Source of the DNA: AEGEAN-183 sp964342745
GTDB taxonomy: Bacteria > Pseudomonadota > Gammaproteobacteria > Magnimaribacterales > Magnimaribacteraceae
Direction: 5' to 3'
Length of the DNA: 34,662 bases
NCBI GenBank assembly: GCA_964342745.1
Contig: CAYFFW010000015.1
Location: 1 to 34,662, forward strand
The translations under genes were made by a program, and so were the position numbers. Of the stretch, positions 24,188 through 31,482 are shown piece by piece; position 1 is the first letter of the stretch, and the number at the start of each line of letters is the position of its first letter. The notes beneath the pieces were generated by a model. The model was not told the DNA's origin, did no database searches, and was given only the letters and a program-made list of their open reading frames with translations.

Positions 24188-25378
24188 TTACAGTCCTAAT
24201 ATTGCTTTTGAAATTACATTCCTTTGTATCTCATTACTTCCTCCGTAAATTGATACTTTCCTAAAATTTAAATAATGAGGCATAGCAGCTCCCGCATAAT
24301 CAGGACCAATAGACTCATTTGAACCCAACTCTGTTTCTGACAAAAAGGGATGAGAATAATAACCTAACATTTCAATAAAAAGTTCGGAAATATTTTGTTG
24401 TAGTTCAGTTCCTTTAATCTTTAGAATTGAAGACTCTGCTCCAGGAGATCCCCCTGATGATATTTGAGATAAAGTTCTTAGTTCAGTGAATTCAGTTGCT
24501 GTCAGCTCAATTTCAGTTGCTTCTAATTTACTTCTAAAAGTAGGGTCTTCAAGAAGAGTAGTCTCTCCTACTAATAAATTAGAAGAAATTTCTTTTAATC
24601 TTTTTAGTTCCCGTTTCAATGCTGCAATACCTGCTATACCTGTTCTCTCATGCATTAATAAAAACTTTGCAATATTCCATCCTTGACCCTCCTCACCTAT
24701 AAGGTTAGAAGTAGGTACCTCAACATTATCGAAATAAACCATATTAACTTCATGTGAACCATCTATAGTAATTATTGGCTTTACTTCTACTCCCTCTGAC
24801 CTCATGTCTATTAATAAAAAGCTAATACCTTCTTGTTTTATATTAGTAGTTTCTGTTCTTACTAGGCAAAAAATCCAATCTGCGTGTTGAGCCATGGTTG
24901 TCCAAGTTTTTGTTCCATTCACGACATATTTATCACCACTCAGTACTGCTTTAGTTTGTAGAGAAGCTAAATCTGAACCAGAACCTGGTTCTGAGTATCC
25001 CTGACACCACCAAACATCACTATTCAAAATTCCTGGAAGGTGATTACTTTTTTGCTCATCCGTACCAAAGGTATAGATCACTGGACCACACATGTTAACG
25101 CCAAAAGGAATTAATACAGGTGTATTTGAAGCTGCTAATTCATTTTGAAGGATATATTTTTGTGTAGCCGAAAGATCAGAACCTCCAAACTCTAAGGGCC
25201 AGTTAATAGCAAACCAGTTTTTAGAGGCTAATATTTTTTGCCACGAAATGATTTCCTCTTTTTCTAAAGGAAGTCTTCTGTCTTGTTTTTCCTTTATATG
25301 TGCAGGGTAATTTGAAGAAAGAAACTCCCTTACTTCGCTTTGAAAACCTAAATCCTCTTCAGAAAATGTTAAATCCAT
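24188..25378 (-). CDS. Acyl-CoA dehydrogenase, large catalytic subunit
   Basis: A 396-aa acyl-CoA dehydrogenase similar to the large subunit of pimeloyl-CoA dehydrogenase and to the FadE26-like subunit of mycobacterial steroid enzymes. FAD motif: CQGYSEPGSGSDLASLQTKA; NGTKTWTTMAQHADWIF follows. The C-terminal site is YGGSNEIQRN, without the medium-chain Glu, but Glu244 in LLMHERTGIAG fits the isovaleryl-type catalytic position used by heteromeric enzymes. It oxidises an acyl-CoA to the 2,3-enoyl-CoA and passes electrons to ETF. The chemical class of substrate is not readable from sequence. It is first in an apparent operon with the small subunit and perhaps GAPDH. Confidence 0.9.
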   Translation of the reverse strand: MDLTFSEEDLGFQSEVREFLSSNYPAHIKEKQDRRLPLEKEEIISWQKILASKNWFAINWPLEFGGSDLSATQKYILQNELAASNTPVLIPFGVNMCGPVIYTFGTDEQKSNHLPGILNSDVWWCQGYSEPGSGSDLASLQTKAVLSGDKYVVNGTKTWTTMAQHADWIFCLVRTETTNIKQEGISFLLIDMRSEGVEVKPIITIDGSHEVNMVYFDNVEVPTSNLIGEEGQGWNIAKFLLMHERTGIAGIAALKRELKRLKEISSNLLVGETTLLEDPTFRSKLEATEIELTATEFTELRTLSQISSGGSPGAESSILKIKGTELQQNISELFIEMLGYYSHPFLSETELGSNESIGPDYAGAAMPHYLNFRKVSIYGGSNEIQRNVISKAILGL

Positions 25379-25406
25379 AATAAAACTCAGTCTAGAATAA
25401 CGGCGT

Positions 25407-25412
25407 ATTATA
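25407..25412 (-). promoter_or_regulatory. Candidate -10 element for the acyl-CoA dehydrogenase operon
   Basis: TATAAT on the minus strand, 28 bases before the large-subunit ATG. Upstream at 15-16 bases lies TTGAAC/ATTGAA, which is part of the palindrome at 25421-25434, so the -35 and the palindrome coincide. Confidence 0.5.
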
Positions 25413-25420
25413 CACTTAGG

Positions 25421-25434
25421 ATTGAACGTTCAAT
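25421..25434. promoter_or_regulatory. 14-bp perfect palindrome, probable operator
   Basis: ATTGAACGTTCAAT is its own reverse complement. It lies in the 73-base divergent gap between the acyl-CoA dehydrogenase operon and mfd, over the -35 region of the former. Its size and symmetry are typical of dimeric repressors such as the TetR family, which often control acyl-CoA genes. No regulator gene is in the window. Confidence 0.55.
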
Positions 25435-25451
25435 ATTAACCTTATATAGAA

Positions 25452-28412
25452 ATGGAAAATAAATTTACTAATTTAAAAGAAGTTGATGATGTCTTAAGTA
25501 GTTGGATAAATAATAAAAGACCTAGGTTGATAATAACATCTACCCCTTCTCTGGCAGAGATAGCTTCAATAGAACTGAAAAAGACTGAAAAAAAAATTAT
25601 TTTATTTCCCCATACTGAAACACTGCCATATGATTTTTTTTCTCCTTCAAAATACATAAAAAGTTCCAGATCAATAGCATTAACGAAGCTTATTTCAAGG
25701 GACTGTAATATATTAATTACATCTATTCAGTCCTTGATAAGTCCCTGTCCAAATAAGCTTCATTTATTACCCTTTGATTCACTTAAAATTAATGAAATCT
25801 TTGATAGAACTAAATTTATAGATGATTTAATTAATGCAGGTTATGAAAGAAAAGAACTAGTTACTGACGTTGGTGAATATGCACTTAGAGGTTCAATAAT
25901 TGATGTATATCCTATAAGTCATCCAAACCCAATTAGAATTGAAATTATTGATAATAAGATTGAGTCATTAAGAACATTCAACTCTACTTCTCAAATAACA
26001 ATAGAAAAGATTAAATCCTTTAATGCTGTAGCAGCACACGAATATCCTTTAGATCAAATAGGTATTACCAATTTTAAAAAAAATTGGAGAGAAGAATTTG
26101 ATACCTTTGAAGAAGATAGTCCATTCTTTAATTCCATAACAAATAAAAAAGCCATAGAAGGTGCTGAAATTTATTTACCTTTATTTTTTAATTGTAAGAA
26201 TACTTTAATAGATTATTTGAATGACTTTCAAGACATCTTATTAGATATAAACGTTAAGCAAAAACTAAAAGATTACGATTTTTTAATAAATGAGAGATAT
26301 GAAAATTATAAATATGATATTCAAAGACCTTTACTTAAACCTGATGAGCTATTTCTAACTAAAAATGAATTCAGCAAATTTTTACAAAGTAGATATGTAA
26401 CTGAAGTCAAATTTGATAATCATGTTGATAAAAAAATTTCTAAAGAAAAAATAAAACCTCCATCAAGGAAAAATTACACCCTTAACTTACAACTTCCTAA
26501 AATAAATGATCATGTAGTTCACCTTCATCATGGAGTGGGTATTTTTAAAGGACTAAAAAGCATCTCATCAAATTCAATAATTAGTGAATGCTTAGAAATT
26601 GAATTCCAAAAAGAAAGTAAAGTTTATGTACCGATTCATAATATGGATCTAGTTAGTAAGTATTTTGGGCCTGAAGAAGTGCTTATTGATAAGTTGGGTT
26701 CAAAAAAATGGGAAAAGAAAAAAACATTAGCAATTAAAAAAACATTTGATACTGCAGCAGAGCTATTAAATGTTCATGCAAAAAGAAAGGCTAAACAAGG
26801 AATAAAATATGATATTCCAAAAAAAGAATACAACTCTTTCTGCAAAGAGTTCCCTTTCATAGAAACAGCGGATCAAAAAACTACAATTAAAGAAATAGAG
26901 ATTGATTTAAAGTCTAAAAAGCCTATGGATAGACTAGTTTGTGGTGAAGTTGGTTTTGGTAAGACTGAAGTTGCTATTAGGGCTGCATTTCTATCAGCTT
27001 ATAATAATTTTCAAACCTGTGTACTTGTACCTACTACAATTTTAGCCCAACAACATTACGAAAGTTTTTCTAAAAGATTCCAGAATACGGCTATTACTAT
27101 TGAAAAATTAAGTAGCGACCTTAAGCCAAATAAAAGAGAAAAAGTTCTAGAATCCTTATCATCTGGAAATGTAGATATCATTATTGGTACTCATTCCTTA
27201 TTACAAGATTCTATAAAATTTTCTAAACTTGGATTATTAATAATTGATGAAGAACATAAATTTGGAGTAAAGCAAAAAGAAAAGATAAAAACACTAAAAG
27301 AAAATATTAATATTCTTTATTTATCAGCTACCCCAATCCCAAGATCATTAAATTTCGCTCTCTCAGAATTAAAAGATTTATCCATCATAGCAACTGCACC
27401 CGAAGACAGATTATCTGTAAGAACTTTTGTTCACGAGTTTAATGAAAACCTTATAAAAGAAAGCATTCAAAGAGAAGTTATAAGGAATGGTCAAATATAT
27501 TATTTATGTAATGATTTGAGGCTGATAGAAGATAGAAAAATAAGATTAGAAAAGATTTTTCCTAGTAAAAATATTGAAATAGTTCATGGGAAGCTTAAGA
27601 GTTCAGAAATTGAAGAAAAGATGTTACTTTTCCAGAATAAGAAAATAGATATTCTAGTTTGTTCTACAATCATTGAAAGTGGTCTTGATATTCCTAATGC
27701 TAATACTTTAATAGTAGAAGAGTCAGATATGTTAGGCCTCTCCCAACTTCACCAACTTAGAGGAAGAGTAGGAAGAGGAAAAAAACAAGCTTATGCTTAT
27801 TTTTTAAAGTCTTCAAAGATACTTAGAAGAAAAAGAGCTGATAGAAGATTAAAAACTCTACAGGATACAGACTCTCTCTCTGCTGGATTTTTATTATCCA
27901 TGAAAGACCTTGAAGCTAGGGGAGCTGGAGAAATACTAGGAGAAAATCAAAGTGGCATAATGGAATCTATAGGTGTAGATCTTTATATAAGATTAGTAAA
28001 TAGAGCTGCTAAACAAATTAAAGAAGGTAAAATTCAACCTCTAGAAATGGAGAAACAAACTGAAATTAATTTAAATACCTCTTCGTATATACCTGATAAT
28101 TACTTACCAGATATAAATCAAAGGTTAGTAATGTACAGTAGGATATCTTCAGTAATTTCTATAAACGAGCTTAAAGACATAAAGATAGAAATGATTAATA
28201 GATTTGGTTTATTCCCAAAAGAACTTAAATCTTTATTTTTTGAAAAGGAAATTAGTTTAATTGCTTTTCAAAAGAATATTGTTGAAGTTTCTATTAACAA
28301 AAAAGAGATAACTATAAAACACTCTGATCCTTCAAAAAATAAAAGCTTGAAGAAAGGCTTAGACTTAGAAGCAAATATAAAAAAAATAGATAACTACTTT
28401 AATCAGAATTAA
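25452..28412 (+). CDS. mfd: Transcription-repair coupling factor Mfd, lacking domain D3
   Basis: Removes stalled RNA polymerase from DNA lesions and recruits UvrA. At 986 residues it is about 160 shorter than E. coli Mfd (1148). UvrB-like domains D1-D2 are present (ETLPYDFFSP, GEYALRGSIIDVYP), as are the polymerase-binding domain (HVVHLHHGVGIFKGL), the translocase with GEVGFGKT 498-505, DEEH 599-602, LSATPIPR and GLSQLHQLRGRVGRGKK, and the D7 start (YLPDINQRL). The deletion falls between RPLLKPDELFL and the HVVHLHHG block, where E. coli has the roughly 110-residue D3; D7 is also a little shorter. The ATG at 25452 gives the family N-terminus. The csiV gene follows after 9 bases. Confidence 0.96.
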   Translation: MENKFTNLKEVDDVLSSWINNKRPRLIITSTPSLAEIASIELKKTEKKIILFPHTETLPYDFFSPSKYIKSSRSIALTKLISRDCNILITSIQSLISPCPNKLHLLPFDSLKINEIFDRTKFIDDLINAGYERKELVTDVGEYALRGSIIDVYPISHPNPIRIEIIDNKIESLRTFNSTSQITIEKIKSFNAVAAHEYPLDQIGITNFKKNWREEFDTFEEDSPFFNSITNKKAIEGAEIYLPLFFNCKNTLIDYLNDFQDILLDINVKQKLKDYDFLINERYENYKYDIQRPLLKPDELFLTKNEFSKFLQSRYVTEVKFDNHVDKKISKEKIKPPSRKNYTLNLQLPKINDHVVHLHHGVGIFKGLKSISSNSIISECLEIEFQKESKVYVPIHNMDLVSKYFGPEEVLIDKLGSKKWEKKKTLAIKKTFDTAAELLNVHAKRKAKQGIKYDIPKKEYNSFCKEFPFIETADQKTTIKEIEIDLKSKKPMDRLVCGEVGFGKTEVAIRAAFLSAYNNFQTCVLVPTTILAQQHYESFSKRFQNTAITIEKLSSDLKPNKREKVLESLSSGNVDIIIGTHSLLQDSIKFSKLGLLIIDEEHKFGVKQKEKIKTLKENINILYLSATPIPRSLNFALSELKDLSIIATAPEDRLSVRTFVHEFNENLIKESIQREVIRNGQIYYLCNDLRLIEDRKIRLEKIFPSKNIEIVHGKLKSSEIEEKMLLFQNKKIDILVCSTIIESGLDIPNANTLIVEESDMLGLSQLHQLRGRVGRGKKQAYAYFLKSSKILRRKRADRRLKTLQDTDSLSAGFLLSMKDLEARGAGEILGENQSGIMESIGVDLYIRLVNRAAKQIKEGKIQPLEMEKQTEINLNTSSYIPDNYLPDINQRLVMYSRISSVISINELKDIKIEMINRFGLFPKELKSLFFEKEISLIAFQKNIVEVSINKKEITIKHSDPSKNKSLKKGLDLEANIKKIDNYFNQN

Positions 28413-28421
28413 CCATAGTGT

Positions 28422-29396
28422 ATGAAAAAAATTCTTAGTTTATTAATTCTATTGAGCATAGGAAATATTTCATATGCTCAGGTAGATATTCCCCAAAAAC
28501 TCCTGCTCAGCTCTGAAGCTTTTGTAAAAAACCTAGAACAATTTCCGATATACAGAATAGATTTAATAATTTTTTCTCATGAAGAAATTAATAAAACAGA
28601 TGAGGAAGAAAGATTTCCTCCATTAAAGCAATTAATCTATTCTGAAGATCTTTTAGAGTTATTAGAAACTCCAAACTTTCTAGTAAAAAAAGATGCCATT
28701 GAACAAGGTCTAGTGCCAAGTACACAAGTAATAAAGTCAATAAGCCTTAATCCTACAAATAAATATTTAGAGGATACCTTAGAGCCTGAAATAGAATTAA
28801 ATAAAAAAATCAATAAATCCTTATTGCCTTATGAATTTTTTGAATTAATTATTGATAAAAATGATTTATCTAAAAAATTTGTTGGAAGATTAAATAGCAG
28901 AAATTCTTACGAAGTACTTTTTGAAGGTAGCTGGTTTCAACCTTTATTCAATAAAGATCTGTCTAGCCCTGTGTATATCCAAGGTGAAGGAGTTACTAAT
29001 GGTGTTCATGGAGAGCTTTTGCTTTATAAGGAAAGGTTTCTTCACTCTCAAATTAAGATTAGATTATCTGAAAGGACTAAATTAAATAAGAAGGCTACCT
29101 CTGTGAGACTCTTTAATTTTAATAATTTAGTTAAATTATCTAAAGCTGATAATAGATTTATAACCTTTTTTAAATCTATTGGTGAAGATGTAGTATCTTT
29201 TTCAAATTGGATCCTTAGAACAAAAGAATTTACTCCAATTTCTGAATCTGATGAAAACTACCTAATTATTAATAATAATTACAAGGATTTATATGAGATT
29301 AATCAACAAACAAAAATGAAAGAAAATTCTTTTCATTACATAGATCATCCTTATTTTGGAGCGATCATCCGAATTAGTTTGTGGGACAAAAGCTAA
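28422..29396 (+). CDS. csiV: CsiV-family envelope protein
   Basis: A 324-aa exported protein with a signal peptide (residues 1-19, cleavage after SYA). After it comes FPIYRIDLIIFSHEE, the typical CsiV opening (Y-x-V-E-x-I-x-F), and later SYEVLFEGSWFQPL and HGELLLYKERFLHSQIKIRL, then a C-terminal YIDHPYFGAIIRI. In Vibrio cholerae CsiV is a peptidoglycan-binding factor that supports the PBP1A synthase with LpoA. The family is usually encoded right after mfd, as here, nine bases downstream and probably in one transcript. Its stop shares CTAA with the convergent sbcB gene. Sequence conservation is low, so the call leans partly on context. Confidence 0.8.
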   Translation: MKKILSLLILLSIGNISYAQVDIPQKLLLSSEAFVKNLEQFPIYRIDLIIFSHEEINKTDEEERFPPLKQLIYSEDLLELLETPNFLVKKDAIEQGLVPSTQVIKSISLNPTNKYLEDTLEPEIELNKKINKSLLPYEFFELIIDKNDLSKKFVGRLNSRNSYEVLFEGSWFQPLFNKDLSSPVYIQGEGVTNGVHGELLLYKERFLHSQIKIRLSERTKLNKKATSVRLFNFNNLVKLSKADNRFITFFKSIGEDVVSFSNWILRTKEFTPISESDENYLIINNNYKDLYEINQQTKMKENSFHYIDHPYFGAIIRISLWDKS

Positions 29397-30796
29397 AGAT
29401 TCATATTTTTGAGTTTCTGTAACAACTTTTTAAGGATAGTTTTATCATTATCATTTTCAGTTTCTTTAAGTAGTATTTCTACTTTTGACATAGCTTTATC
29501 AAGGCTTAACCAGGGCCCTTTATCTTTAACTCTTTGATTAACAAAATCATTATATTTTCTTGCTGAACTCTCTGGCACTTCATTTGGACAATTCATGTTC
29601 ACCAATCTCTCTGCTAACTCTCTATATCTTGAATCTTCAAATCCATCTATTAACTTATGTCTGTCTTCCCAAGGAGCTGAATGGAACCTCTCCATCCAAA
29701 GCTCATCTTCCTGAGAAGGAAAGCCTGAATAAACAGATTGTTCAACATATTTAGGGGGCGGATACTGAATTTGATTGTTTGTTAGTAGTTCACTAATTCT
29801 AGATTGCAACTTAGTATTATTCTTGATCTTATAAGCTCTTTCCTCTAACTGTTCAAAAGGTATATCTAATTTATCTTCAATTGAAGGTACATCTAAGGCA
29901 TTCATTATTGGTAAACTCTTGTTAATTCTTAATTTTCTAATTGCAGTACCTGCATTAGATATTTGTTCTAATAATTCTGAATCTGATAAATCATCTAAAT
30001 CATTTGGATCAGCATATAAATCTACTACTGCAACTTCATTTTGCATCTTATTATTTTGACCACAAAAGGTTACAGGGTACGTAAATTTACTTTTTCTAAT
30101 TACCTCACCAATCATTGCAAATGGTTCAGACTGAATAATACTTAGATTACCGCCTTTAGAAGACCCAATTAAAGATGATTTCCATGCCATCGATGCATTT
30201 TCTGCTACTAGCCTTGAAAGATTAACCATTAAATAGCAATCAGCTACAGCATCATGAGCATTTAATGAAGATATGTTGTTTGCTTCAGCCCAATCAGTTA
30301 GTTTTAAACTTACTTCTTTATCATCATTAGTAGGAACATTAAGTGAATCAGGAAAAAAATTAGCAACCAATTGGAAAGTAAACATTAAGTCTAATCTCGT
30401 AGCACCATCAGTGTTTGTTATGTAGGGAGGTAACAGACACCAATAGAATTGTCTTCTAAATAACTCTTCATCAAATCTATGTCCATTGTAAGTAACAAAT
30501 GTAGGGTTTTTATTAACTGACCATTTGAGCCAGTCTTCCCTAAGGTTGCACATCATATCGTAATGAGTAGGACTGTTTTCAGATAGACATTCAACTTTTT
30601 TATGTACTAAAAAAGCTTCTGGACTAGGTACAACCCAAGGTAAAAGTTTTGAAGTTAAATTATGTTCTTTTTCTACTACTAAATTTTCGTCAGTTAACAG
30701 AGATCCAATTTGAAGTATTTGCGAAAAGTTAATATCTAATCCGCTAGTCTCGGTATCAGTAAAAATAAAACATGAATCTGCGTTAAGTTTTCCCAC
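29393..30796 (-). CDS. sbcB: Exodeoxyribonuclease I
   Basis: Degrades single-stranded DNA 3' to 5' and acts in mismatch repair and recombination. The 467-aa length matches E. coli ExoI (475). The DnaQ-type metal site is visible: FTDTETSG (Asp14, Glu16), YNGHRFDEELFRRQFYW and HDAVADCYLM. The family C-terminal segments include LWMERFHSAPWEDRH and FEDSRYRELAERLV. Start is GTG at 30796, giving MGKLNADSCFIFTDTETSG; no in-frame ATG offers a better start. It is 31 bases downstream of nfuA on the same strand and may be co-transcribed. Confidence 0.95.
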   Translation of the reverse strand: MGKLNADSCFIFTDTETSGLDINFSQILQIGSLLTDENLVVEKEHNLTSKLLPWVVPSPEAFLVHKKVECLSENSPTHYDMMCNLREDWLKWSVNKNPTFVTYNGHRFDEELFRRQFYWCLLPPYITNTDGATRLDLMFTFQLVANFFPDSLNVPTNDDKEVSLKLTDWAEANNISSLNAHDAVADCYLMVNLSRLVAENASMAWKSSLIGSSKGGNLSIIQSEPFAMIGEVIRKSKFTYPVTFCGQNNKMQNEVAVVDLYADPNDLDDLSDSELLEQISNAGTAIRKLRINKSLPIMNALDVPSIEDKLDIPFEQLEERAYKIKNNTKLQSRISELLTNNQIQYPPPKYVEQSVYSGFPSQEDELWMERFHSAPWEDRHKLIDGFEDSRYRELAERLVNMNCPNEVPESSARKYNDFVNQRVKDKGPWLSLDKAMSKVEILLKETENDNDKTILKKLLQKLKNMNL

Positions 30797-30827
30797 AGAT
30801 TAATTATAACTTGAATTTATTAAGTAT

Positions 30828-31415
30828 TTATTTGTAGTAAGCATTATCTTTATAACTATGATCTGTTACATCAGAAATACTATTTAGTTCTGGAATTTCT
30901 TCAATAAGGGTCTTTTCAACTCCATCTTTTAAAGTTACATCCACCATTCCGCATCCTTGGCACCCACCTCCGAATTGTAAGACAGCCTCATTATTATCTA
31001 CTATCTCAACTAAAGAGACTTCTCCTCCGTGAGCTGCCAAACTGGGGTTAATTTGAGAATAAAGGATATAATTGATTCTTTCCTCCAAACTAGCGTCTTC
31101 GCTAACACTTGGTACCTTTGCATTTGGAGCTTTTATGGTAAGAGTACCTCCAAACTTGTCAGGAGAATAATCAACTAAAGCATCCACTAAAAAAGCTTTA
31201 GATTTATTTTCTAAATAAAGAGAAAAAGAATAATCACTCACTCTCTCGTAATCATTAATATCATCATTTTCTTTACAATAAGCAATGCAAGTTTCAGCTC
31301 TAGGAGATCCAGGTTCACTGACAAAAATTTTAATGCCAATAGTATCTGAGTCTTGTTTTTCTAAGAGTTCTCCTAGGTATTTCTCAGCAGAATTGGTAAT
31401 TTCTATAGAGTCCAT
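30828..31415 (-). CDS. nfuA: Fe-S biogenesis protein NfuA
   Basis: Carrier that holds a 4Fe-4S cluster at the interface of a dimer and passes it to target enzymes, important under oxidative stress or low iron. The 195-aa protein has an N-terminal degenerate A-type domain (1-95), ending in FGGTLTIKAPNAKVP, and a C-terminal Nfu domain with INPSLAAHGGEVSL and the cluster motif CQGC (Cys152, Cys155) in QFGGGCQGCGMVDVTLKDG. The N-terminal domain has ETCIAYC rather than the three cysteines of a true A-type protein, normal for NfuA. Divergent from metH with a 66-base gap. Confidence 0.96.
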   Translation of the reverse strand: MDSIEITNSAEKYLGELLEKQDSDTIGIKIFVSEPGSPRAETCIAYCKENDDINDYERVSDYSFSLYLENKSKAFLVDALVDYSPDKFGGTLTIKAPNAKVPSVSEDASLEERINYILYSQINPSLAAHGGEVSLVEIVDNNEAVLQFGGGCQGCGMVDVTLKDGVEKTLIEEIPELNSISDVTDHSYKDNAYYK

Positions 31416-31464
31416 TCGTACATTTTATAGTCAAAACACTTACAATTCACTCTAAGGATAAGAA

Positions 31465-31482
31465 ATGTCCTTAAAAAAATAG
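31465..31482 (+). other. Five-codon leader frame overlapping the metH start
   Basis: ATG TCC TTA AAA AAA TAG, preceded by a good Shine-Dalgarno AAGGA six bases upstream. The TAG overlaps the metH GTG (TAGTG). The frame contains a run of seven A; one more A would join this ATG to metH in frame. It may be a coupling leader, a slippage start, or the mark of an indel. Confidence 0.4.

Noticed and set aside
31416..31481. Cobalamin or SAM riboswitch before metH
   Set aside because: The gap is only 66 bases, too short for a cobalamin riboswitch, and no conserved box was seen.
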